From positions 1-64,000 of the forward strand of contig NZ_KQ948551.1 in NCBI RefSeq assembly GCF_001514125.1: 64,000 bases of DNA, in the 5' to 3' direction. The notes under the pieces are model-generated. The model worked only from the letters and a program-made list of their open reading frames with translations. It did not search any database and had not been told where the DNA came from. Shown here in pieces: positions 1 to 6,940 of this stretch. The stretch is from Streptomyces longwoodensis. GTDB lineage: Bacteria > Actinomycetota > Actinomycetes > Streptomycetales > Streptomycetaceae. The first letter of the stretch is position 1, and each line of letters begins with the position of its first letter. The position numbers were made by a program, and so were the translations under genes.

Positions 1-2163
1 GTAGTCGTACGTCGTCACCGCGCCGCGCGGGTCCTTCAGCTCGGTGAGCTTGTTGACCTCGTTCCAGGTGTAGTCGGTCTTCCCGGCGGGGTCCTGGTAG
101 TAGTCGACGTTGCCGGCCGGGGTGTAGGCGAGCAGGGTCTGGGAGCCGTCCTGGAGGTGGCGGACCGTCTCGCGCTGCAGCGGGTCGAACTCGTACTTCG
201 TCGTCCCCGTGCCGTCGGAGCGCTGGACGAGGTTGCCGTCGCCGTCGTACCAGTACTCCACCTTCACCGTGTTCGGTGAGGTGACGGTGCGCACGCGGTC
301 GCGGTTGTCGTAGGTGTAGGCGACCTTCACGCCGCGGGCGTCGGTGACGCTCGTGGTGCGGCCGAGTTCGTCGTAGGTGTACGTCGTCTTCCCCAGCGGG
401 GAGGGGGCCTTGGCCCACTCCAGGTTGCCGCGGGCGTCGTAGTGGAAGTCGGCCTGGACCGTCTTCGTCGACGTCGTCTTCGTCTTCGCCGCGCAGCGCT
501 GGCCCTCGAAGCCGCCGCAGGTGGGGGTGGCGGGGTTGTAGTCGTAGGAGACGCTGCCGCCACCGGTGCCGGTCTGGGCGACCGAGGTGGTGTTGCCGAC
601 GGTGTCGTAGGTGAAGGACGTCTTCTCGCCGTCGGCGTTGGTCGAGTCCTTCGGCACGTCACCGCCGGCGATGGTCTGCCAGCTGCTGACCGACGTGGGC
701 CCCGGCTGGGTCGCCGACTGCCCGGGCCGGGTCACCGTCTGGAGGTTGTTGCGGGAGTCGAAGCCGTAGTCGGTGACGTTGCCCGGGGTGGTGCCCGAGC
801 CCATCGCGTCCGTGGCGGTGTCGATGTTGTGGTTGGCGTCGAACTTCGTCGACCGGTTGCGCTGCAGGTGGTCGGTCACGTCGGTGACCTGGCCGTCGCC
901 GTCGTGGGCGTACTTCGTGGAGTGCAGCTCCGGGTCCTTGGCCGTCGTGGTGCCGGACGCGGTCGCCGAGGCGCTGCTGTAGGCGTAGGTCCAGGTGGGG
1001 CCGGTGTGGCCGTCGCTGTTGAAGCCGGTGCCGCGCAGCATGGAGGTGACGCGGTTGACGTCGTCGTAGGTGAAGACGGTGACGCGGCCCTCCGCGGTGG
1101 TGATCTTGTCGACGCGGCCGGAGGTGTCGTAGCGGAAGGTGACCGTCTTGCCCTCGGTGTCGGTGGTGGTGGCCAGGTTGCCGCTCGCGTCGAGGTTGAA
1201 CACGGCGGTGCGGCCGGTGTTGTCCTTGGCCTGCCACTGCGAGGGGTACGTCTTGTACAGGTCGAGGAAGCGGCCCGAGCGGGTCTCCAGGAGCTTGAAG
1301 CCCTTGTTCTCGCCGTTCTCGTCGTGCTGGGTGACGCTGATCGTGCCGTGGTTGCGGTCGGTGACCTTCGTCAGGGACCCGTACTGGTTGTAGGTCTCCT
1401 TCGCCCCCGACTTCCACTTCGTCAGGGTGTAGGTGCCGTCCGCGTTCTTCTTCAGGTCCTCGGACCAGCCCTTGGGCGTGGTGAAGGAGCCGTCGCTGTT
1501 CTTGGTGAAGCGCACGGTGGCCCCGGAGGCGTCGTAGAAGACGACCTCGCCGGAGGAGACGGACAGGTAGCGCTCGTACTCCTGCCACCAGCGCTGGGAG
1601 ACCCTGCCCCACGGCGCGTCCAGCGAGTTGTACGTCCGCGCCAGGCGCAGGTCCTGGCCGACCCCGGCGACGTCGAAGTCGGTCGCCGTCAGCATCAGGT
1701 TGCCGGTCGAGTAGTCGATCTTCGCCTTGAGCGCGTCGGTGATGGCGAAGCTCGTGGAGCGGTGCCAGGGGACGTTGCCCTGGCCCTCGGGCACGAGGCT
1801 GAGCACCGAGGCGTCCGCCGTGGAGCCCTTGGCCGAGGGCGATTTGGTCCCGCCGCCCGCTCGGCCGGGGTCCTTGGCGTGCGCGCGCTGCTCGCGCAGC
1901 CACGGCACGTACACCTCGTCCGTCGGGACCTTCGACGTCCGTGACGGCACCGGGCGGTTGGCGCCGACCTTCACCGCCGGCATCGAGAAGTCGGGGCTGT
2001 TCGCGCCCCATTTCGAGACCGGTCGGTCGTCGGCGACGGCCGCGGTCGCGCCGGGCAGTACGGACGCGGCCAGCGCGGCGGAGGTGAGCGCCGCGATCGA
2101 CAGGGCGGTGGCTGATCTCTTGCGGGCACGCCGGAACGGCGTGCCGAAGGCACGCGTGTGCAT
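1..2163 (-). CDS. Secreted RHS/YD-repeat protein, 5' part only
   Basis: The frame opens at an ATG at 2163, preceded on the coding strand by a GGGGGAAG ribosome-binding site, and stays open for 721 codons to the left edge, so the C-terminus is outside the window. Residues 1-42 look like a Sec signal peptide: an Arg-rich start, a hydrophobic Ala/Leu stretch and a likely cleavage near ATAAVA. After a Gly/Ser/Lys-rich linker there is a DUF6531-like segment (STGNLMLTATDFDV, then LRLARTYNSLD), followed by many YD repeats such as GRVTVFTYDDVNRVTS, GKTTYTYDELGRTTS and GTTKYEFDPLQRET. Such repeats build the hollow beta-cocoon of RHS and teneurin-like proteins, which in bacteria often encloses a variable C-terminal toxin. 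Whether this protein carries a toxin and immunity gene cannot be told here. RHS identity is certain; the biological role is open. Confidence 0.9.
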   Translation of the reverse strand, partial: MHTRAFGTPFRRARKRSATALSIAALTSAALAASVLPGATAAVADDRPVSKWGANSPDFSMPAVKVGANRPVPSRTSKVPTDEVYVPWLREQRAHAKDPGRAGGGTKSPSAKGSTADASVLSLVPEGQGNVPWHRSTSFAITDALKAKIDYSTGNLMLTATDFDVAGVGQDLRLARTYNSLDAPWGRVSQRWWQEYERYLSVSSGEVVFYDASGATVRFTKNSDGSFTTPKGWSEDLKKNADGTYTLTKWKSGAKETYNQYGSLTKVTDRNHGTISVTQHDENGENKGFKLLETRSGRFLDLYKTYPSQWQAKDNTGRTAVFNLDASGNLATTTDTEGKTVTFRYDTSGRVDKITTAEGRVTVFTYDDVNRVTSMLRGTGFNSDGHTGPTWTYAYSSASATASGTTTAKDPELHSTKYAHDGDGQVTDVTDHLQRNRSTKFDANHNIDTATDAMGSGTTPGNVTDYGFDSRNNLQTVTRPGQSATQPGPTSVSSWQTIAGGDVPKDSTNADGEKTSFTYDTVGNTTSVAQTGTGGGSVSYDYNPATPTCGGFEGQRCAAKTKTTSTKTVQADFHYDARGNLEWAKAPSPLGKTTYTYDELGRTTSVTDARGVKVAYTYDNRDRVRTVTSPNTVKVEYWYDGDGNLVQRSDGTGTTKYEFDPLQRETVRHLQDGSQTLLAYTPAGNVDYYQDPAGKTDYTWNEVNKLTELKDPRGAVTTYDY

Positions 2164-2538
2164 GACTTCCCCCCGTTGGAAGACTGATCCCAGCGGCCCC
2201 CGTGGCCGCTGGGCGCCCACAACCTGTCACAGGATTCGCACAAAGATCCGCCCGGTGCCCGCGAAGTTCCAGCGCATTCGCGCAGGAATCAGCCCGTCCG
2301 CTACGTGTCGGCAAAAGGTGCGGATGGGGTGAACCGGCGCCAGTGGGCCCGCGTCGGCGGCCGTGAGGTGGCGAAGGGCCGGAAGTGAACGTCCGGAAAG
2401 CGATGATCTTCCTCCGGCCACACGACCCGATCCGTGCGGGGCCGCGCGGCAGGTGGGCGCGGCCCGGCTCGGCGACCATGGGGACGTGGCGGCGCGGGCC
2501 GTGCCGGAGGCCGGGGTGGGCGCCGGAGAGGAGCGCAG
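2164..2538. other. Intergenic region between divergent RHS and FUSC genes
   Basis: About 375 bases lie between the divergent starts. The half next to the RHS gene has a lower G+C content than its surroundings (2225-2330) and probably holds the RHS promoter, although no clear -35/-10 pair could be placed. A short inverted repeat, CCTGT-C-ACAGG, sits near 2225. The half next to the FUSC gene is open in its reading frame from an ATG at 2434, but the predicted peptide there is a Gly/Arg-rich string without family character. That stretch is treated as leader sequence rather than coding. Confidence 0.5.
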
Positions 2539-4833
2539 GTGCGTCCACGGCGGCCGACCTCACCGGCGTCCCCGTCCCCCTCGCCCGGTCCGACGTACCG
2601 GCGGGCAGCCCGGCGGGCCGTGCGGGTGACCGTGGCGGCCGCCGCCGGGTTCTATCCGGCCCTGTACGCGTTCGACCGTCCGGTGGTGGCGATCTACGCC
2701 CTGTTCGCGGCGGTCGCGTTCGGCGTGCTGTCGCCGCTGCCGGGCTCGGGGCGGGAGCGGGCGCGCGCCGTCCTGTACGCCCTTCCGCCCGCCGCGGCGC
2801 TGACCGCCCTCGGCACCGCGCTGGCCGTGGCCACCGCGCCGGCCGTCGCCGGGATGCTGGTCGTCGGCTTCGTGCTGGCGTTCGCCTCAGCCTGCGGACC
2901 GAGGGTGGCGGGGGCGGCCCCCGGGCTCCAGCTCTTCTACATCCTGGCCTGCTTCCCGCCGTACGCCCCCGGCACCCTCCCGCAACGCCTGGCCGGCCTG
3001 GCCGCCGGTGCGCTGCTGCTGGCCGCGGCCGAACTCCGGCTCCTGCCCGAGCCCACCGCCCCGCACTACGCCGACCACGTGGCCCACGCGCTGCGCGAGG
3101 CGGCGGCCACGGCGAGGGCCCTGGCGCGGGGGCACGGAGACGACCCACCGGCCGCCTCCCCGTCCCGCCCCTGCGACCGGCCGCCCGTCTCCCCGTCCCG
3201 CCCCTGCGACCCGCCGCCCGTCTCCCTGTCCCGCCCCTGCGACCGGCCGCCCGTCTCCCTGTCCCGCCCGCGCGCCCTGCACGCCGCCGCGCAGGGCCTG
3301 CGCTTCTCCCGGCAGCCGCCCGGCACGAGTCCGACCGGCGCCGGCCGCACCCACCGGGCCCTGGCCCAGACCGGCGGCGCGGCCCGCCGCCTGCTGGAGC
3401 AACTGGCCGCCCTCGCGGCGCGGCCGGCCCCGCCGCCCGAGGACGCGCCGACCCGCCGGCTCCTCGACGGCATCGCCGACTGCTGCGCCGAGACGGCCGA
3501 GGCGGTGCGGGGCGACCAGCCGGCGCGGGGCCCGGACCGGCTGCTGGAGATGACGGGCGCGTTCCTGGAGACGAGGGGCGAGGACGGAAAGGCGGCGGCC
3601 GCCGCGGACCCGACCGGTACCGCGTGGCACGCGCGGCTCACGGCCCGCTCCGCCGTGCTGTCGACCGCCCTGTCGGCGCTGACCGTGGCGGCCGCCGTGG
3701 CCGTGGCGCGGGGGAGTGCGCGCCGGGTGCCGGGGCTGCCGCCGGCCCAGTTCTGGTACGCGGGGCTGTCGGGACCGCGCCTGTGGGCGATCAGGCTGGC
3801 CGGCAACCTCACCGTGCGCTCCGTGGTGCTCCAGAACGCCGTCCGCACGGCCCTGGGCCTGGCGGTGGCGCGGCTGGTGGCCGGGTCGCTGGACCTGGCG
3901 CACGGGTTCTGGGTGCTGCTCGCGGTGCTGACGCTGGGCCGGACGACGGCGGTCGCCACCTGGTCGGCGGTGCGGGCCGCGGCGCTCGGCACGCTGGCGG
4001 GCGCGGTGGCGGCGGGGCTGCTGCTGACGGAGGCGGGCGGCTCCACGGACGTCTACGCGGCGCTGCTGGTGCCGGTGATGGCGGCGGCGTTCACGGTGGG
4101 TCCGCTGGGCGGTCCCGCCTGGGCGCAGGGGATGTTCACCCTGGTGGTGTCGACGGCGTTCGCGCAGCTGGCGCCGGTGACGTGGCGGCTGGCCGAGGTC
4201 CGGGTGGTCGACGTGCTGACCGGCAGCGCGGTGGGGCTGCTGTGCGGGCTGCTGGCCTGGCCGGCGGGGGCGCGGGCGGAGATCCGCAGGGGCATGGCGG
4301 CCCTGCTGCGGTCGACCGCGCCGCTGGTGGGCCTGACGGTGGAGGCCGCGTGCGACCCGGCCGACGCCCGCCTCCGCCGCCGGGCGGCGGACGAGGCCGT
4401 ACGGCTGACCCGGCACCGGCTCCGCATCGCTGAGGCGGTGTACGCGCAGTACCGCACGGAGCCGTCGGCCGCCCCGGCGCCCGGCGACCCGGACTGGCTG
4501 GCCGTCCTGAACTGCGCGACCCGGGTCCTGGTGGGCGCGCACTGGCTGCCGCAGGAGCGGGCGCCGGGGGAGATGCCGCCCGTGGCCCGCCGCTGGGCCG
4601 CGGACACGGCGGACCGGGTCTCGGCGACCATGTCCCGCACGGCGGCCTTCCCCCCGCCCCCCGCCGACCCGCCCGACCCCCCGCCCCCGGCACCCCCCGT
4701 GCCCCCCGGCCTCCTGCCGTACCTGGTGGACGTCGAGGTCTGGCTGGACGACCTCACGGCGGACCTGGCGGCGATCCACCACCCCGCCCCGCCGCCCCCA
4801 CCCGCCGGACACGGGGGAGCGCCCCACCGCTAG
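2539..4833 (+). CDS. FUSC family membrane protein (aromatic acid exporter-like)
   Basis: About 764 residues from a GTG at 2539, chosen because GGAGAGGAG at 2525-2533 sits five bases upstream. The same frame opens at 2434, but the extra 35 residues are Gly/Arg-rich filler. The protein has two blocks of hydrophobic helices, one at roughly residues 30-170 and another at roughly 370-580, separated by a soluble segment and followed by a soluble C-terminal part that ends in a Pro-rich tail. This duplicated helical layout is typical of the FUSC (fusaric acid resistance/AaeB-like) superfamily, whose members export aromatic acids or act as uncharacterised inner-membrane proteins. Residues 206-244 are encoded by a 33-bp minisatellite within the soluble segment. 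The gene converges on the next one with a 4-bp overlap. The substrate is unknown. Confidence 0.75.
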   Translation: MRPRRPTSPASPSPSPGPTYRRAARRAVRVTVAAAAGFYPALYAFDRPVVAIYALFAAVAFGVLSPLPGSGRERARAVLYALPPAAALTALGTALAVATAPAVAGMLVVGFVLAFASACGPRVAGAAPGLQLFYILACFPPYAPGTLPQRLAGLAAGALLLAAAELRLLPEPTAPHYADHVAHALREAAATARALARGHGDDPPAASPSRPCDRPPVSPSRPCDPPPVSLSRPCDRPPVSLSRPRALHAAAQGLRFSRQPPGTSPTGAGRTHRALAQTGGAARRLLEQLAALAARPAPPPEDAPTRRLLDGIADCCAETAEAVRGDQPARGPDRLLEMTGAFLETRGEDGKAAAAADPTGTAWHARLTARSAVLSTALSALTVAAAVAVARGSARRVPGLPPAQFWYAGLSGPRLWAIRLAGNLTVRSVVLQNAVRTALGLAVARLVAGSLDLAHGFWVLLAVLTLGRTTAVATWSAVRAAALGTLAGAVAAGLLLTEAGGSTDVYAALLVPVMAAAFTVGPLGGPAWAQGMFTLVVSTAFAQLAPVTWRLAEVRVVDVLTGSAVGLLCGLLAWPAGARAEIRRGMAALLRSTAPLVGLTVEAACDPADARLRRRAADEAVRLTRHRLRIAEAVYAQYRTEPSAAPAPGDPDWLAVLNCATRVLVGAHWLPQERAPGEMPPVARRWAADTADRVSATMSRTAAFPPPPADPPDPPPPAPPVPPGLLPYLVDVEVWLDDLTADLAAIHHPAPPPPPAGHGGAPHR
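3154..3269 (+). repeat. 33-bp minisatellite inside the FUSC gene
   Basis: Three full units (3154-3186, 3187-3219, 3220-3252) and a half unit repeat with few mismatches and stay in frame. They encode the 11-residue motif (V/A)S(P/L)SRPCD(R/P)PP three and a half times. Each unit is C-rich. Copy number is likely to vary between strains without breaking the frame. Confidence 0.9.
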
Positions 4834-5312
4834 CCACCCCGCTCACCACCCCTCCGCCCCTTCCCCCAGCCGCCCGTGCCACCACCCCCGCCCGTCGCCG
4901 GCGCCCGCGGGTCCGGCAGGGTCCTCGCCGCGTACTTGCCGTCGAGGGCGGCCAGCACCGAGGCCAGTTCGGCCGCCGGGCGCGGGGGCAGGCGGCGCAG
5001 CACCTCCGCCAGGGTGTCCCTCGCCTCCCGGACGTCGTCCAGGGCGCAGCCGGGGCAGGACGGGCAGACCGCCGTGCGCGGGTACAGGGGGCGCCGGCCC
5101 GGGACCAGGAAGGCGCGGTAGCGGAAGAGCGCGGTGCTGGTCGCGCCCGGGAAGAGGAGGACGTCCGGGTACGTCGCCTCCACCCGGTGGACCGCCAGGG
5201 TGGTCGCGGGGGACAGGCCCGGGATGCGGGGCGGGGGCGGTTCCGCCCGCGTGCGGGGCGCCGGGTGCCGTGACCGGGGGGCGCGCAGGGCGCCGGGCCG
5301 CCTACGCGGCAC
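4830..5312 (-). CDS. Small hypothetical protein with a Cys cluster
   Basis: A 160-residue protein from a GTG at 5312. I do not recognise a named family. The conserved-looking core is the stretch TYPDVLLFPGATSTALFRYR, followed by YPRTAVCPSCPGCALDD, in which three cysteines in a CxxCxxC arrangement could bind a metal. After that comes an amphipathic helical segment (RDTLAEVLRRLPPRPAAELASVLAALDGKYAARTLPDP). The last 25 residues are Gly/Arg-rich and probably disordered. The stop codon overlaps the stop of the FUSC gene on the other strand through a shared CTAG. The upstream region towards 5334 contains the short palindrome TCATGA. The start is uncertain and may lie further in, because the first 35 residues are Pro/Arg-rich. 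Confidence 0.55.
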   Translation of the reverse strand: MPRRRPGALRAPRSRHPAPRTRAEPPPPRIPGLSPATTLAVHRVEATYPDVLLFPGATSTALFRYRAFLVPGRRPLYPRTAVCPSCPGCALDDVREARDTLAEVLRRLPPRPAAELASVLAALDGKYAARTLPDPRAPATGGGGGTGGWGKGRRGGERGG

Positions 5313-5485
5313 CGGCCTTTCGGTCGGGCGTCATGATCGTCATGGGGTCATGATGCACCGGACGCCCGCGGAGCCGACAGGCCGGCCCCGTGCCCGTCGA
5401 CGGGTGACCCCGCGTGCCGGCGGGCATACGCCGGGCGAACACGGGCGCTCCTACGCTGGGGGCACCATCGGAGGGAGCAACGGCC

Positions 5486-6406
5486 ATGGGCGGCTGGACC
5501 ACGCGGGACATCCCGGAGCAGGGCGGCCGGATCGCCGTCGTCACCGGCGCGAACGGCGGACTCGGCCTCGTCACCGCCCGCGAACTGGCCCGCGCGGGCG
5601 CCCGGGTCGTCGTCGCCTGCCGGGACGCGGGGCGCGGGGAACGGGCCGTGGAGCGGCTGCGCGGCGAAGTGCCGGGCGCCGACGTCACGTTCGGCCGCCT
5701 GGACCTGGCGGACCTGCGGTCCGTGCGGGAGTTCGCGGCCTGGTACCCCCACGACCGGCTCGACCTGCTCGTGAACAACGCGGGCGTGATGGCGGTGCCG
5801 TACGGGACGATCGCCGACGGGTTCGAGACGCAGTTCGGGGTCAACCACCTCGGGCACTTCGCGCTGACCGGGCTGCTGCTGCCCCGGCTGCTCGCGGCGC
5901 CCGCGGCCCGGGTCGTCACCGTGTCCAGCATGCTGCACGCCCTGGGCAAGGTGGACCTGCGCGACCTCAACAGCCTGCGCAGCTACGGCCGCTGGACCGC
6001 CTACGCCCGTTCGAAGAGCGCCAACCTGCACTTCACCCACGAGCTCGCGCGGCGCTTCGCGGCGAGCGAAACGCCGGTCGTGGCGGTGGCCGCGCACCCG
6101 GGGTACGCCGCCACCGGGCTCACCGCCGGCGTGGGCGGCGCGGCCACCCGGCGGCTGCTGGTGGCGGGCGACCGGGTCCTCGCCCAGCCGGCCGAGGACG
6201 GTGCCCTGCCCACGCTGTACGCGGCGACCGCGCCCGGCGTGCGGCCCGACTCGTTCACCGGCCCGGCCCTCGCGATGTGGCGCGGGGCGCCCTCCCGTTC
6301 TTGGCGGGCGCCCTGGACCCTCGACGACACCCTCGGGCAGCGCCTGTGGGACGCCTCCGCACGGCTCACCGGGGTCACCTACGACCTCGTGGACCGCGCG
6401 GCCTAG
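5486..6406 (+). CDS. Short-chain dehydrogenase/reductase (SDR)
   Basis: 306 residues from an ATG at 5486, with GGAGGGAG at 5470-5478 as ribosome-binding site. The Rossmann nucleotide motif TGANGGLG lies near residues 20-27, the NNAG motif (LLVNNAGVMA) near 90, the catalytic Ser in VTVSSMLH, and the catalytic Tyr/Lys pair in YARSKSANLHF. The overall pattern resembles the retinol-dehydrogenase/WW-oxidoreductase-like group of classical SDRs that use NADP and reduce carbonyl groups, but the substrate cannot be told. A possible -10 element (TACGCT) lies at 5452-5457. The stop codon TAG at 6404-6406 abuts the terminal inverted repeat of a MITE-like element, which separates this gene from the converging nirD. 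Confidence 0.85.
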   Translation: MGGWTTRDIPEQGGRIAVVTGANGGLGLVTARELARAGARVVVACRDAGRGERAVERLRGEVPGADVTFGRLDLADLRSVREFAAWYPHDRLDLLVNNAGVMAVPYGTIADGFETQFGVNHLGHFALTGLLLPRLLAAPAARVVTVSSMLHALGKVDLRDLNSLRSYGRWTAYARSKSANLHFTHELARRFAASETPVVAVAAHPGYAATGLTAGVGGAATRRLLVAGDRVLAQPAEDGALPTLYAATAPGVRPDSFTGPALAMWRGAPSRSWRAPWTLDDTLGQRLWDASARLTGVTYDLVDRAA

Positions 6407-6589
6407 GCCGTGTCTTTCGGATCAGCCCGACTCGGAGCGGCGGCGCCTTGACAGTGCCGGTGAGCGGGGCTTGGTGCGTGCAGCTGCAAGGCGGAGGAGG
6501 GAGTCGACGCGGAGCGTCGGGGACCGACGACAACGCGGCAGATGTGCGTGCCAAGCCCCGTGGCCCCGGGGTGATCCGAAAGACACGGC
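6407..6589. mobile_element. MITE-like element with 18-bp perfect terminal inverted repeats
   Basis: GCCGTGTCTTTCGGATCA at 6407-6424 recurs as its exact reverse complement at 6572-6589, framing 183 bp without a supportable gene. Inside there is a nested inverted repeat: GGGGCTTGG near 6466 pairs with CCAAGCCCC near 6551, so the whole element can fold into a long structure. No clear target duplication is visible; the flanks are CCTAG on the left and TCAGG on the right. The stop codons of the two converging genes (SDR and nirD) directly touch the two ends. Non-autonomous elements of this kind depend on a transposase encoded elsewhere. Confidence 0.75.
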
Positions 6590-6940
6590 TCAGGCGGCCC
6601 GGACCTCGTAGGTCCGCACCCGTACCGTCTCGTCGTCCAGGCACCGGCCGTCCAGCAGGTCGAACCGCTGCTTGAGCAGCGGGGACGCGACGTACGGGCG
6701 GCCCCGGTGGGTGCCGAGCAGGCCGCGGGAGAGGACCGCGGCCCCGGCGAACGGGTCGCGGTTGTCGACCGCGTACAGCTCGCCCGCGCGGTCGCGGAAC
6801 AGGGCCGCCTGCCGGCCGTCGGGGAGCAGGGCGGCCACGCCCCGGCCGGGCAGCAGCCGGCTCAGGTCGCAGAGCGTGAGCCAGTCCCCGTCCAGCCTGA
6901 GCTGGACCTTCAGGTCGGTCGTCTCGAGTGCCAGGGTCAT
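6590..6940 (-). CDS. nirD: Nitrite reductase small subunit NirD
   Basis: 116 residues from an ATG at 6940 whose first bases overlap the nirB stop as ATGA, indicating translational coupling. The protein matches the NirD family, a Rieske-like beta fold without the Fe-S ligands, in length and in motifs such as GRGVAALLPDGRQAALFRDRAGELYAVDNRDPFAGAAVLSRGLLG and YVASPLLKQRFDLLDGRCLDD. It partners NirB in the cytoplasmic NADH-dependent reduction of nitrite to ammonium. It is the last gene of the three-gene operon that begins at 10749. Its TGA at 6592-6590 sits immediately beside the MITE-like element, so its last codons may have been set by that insertion. Confidence 0.93.
   Translation of the reverse strand: MTLALETTDLKVQLRLDGDWLTLCDLSRLLPGRGVAALLPDGRQAALFRDRAGELYAVDNRDPFAGAAVLSRGLLGTHRGRPYVASPLLKQRFDLLDGRCLDDETVRVRTYEVRAA

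Noticed and set aside
659..3148. Long open frames on the strands opposite the RHS, FUSC and other genes, some over 800 codons
   Set aside because: In DNA of this G+C content, antisense frames stay open by codon bias. Their translations are Arg/Gly/Ala/Pro strings without motifs, while the other frame carries recognisable families.
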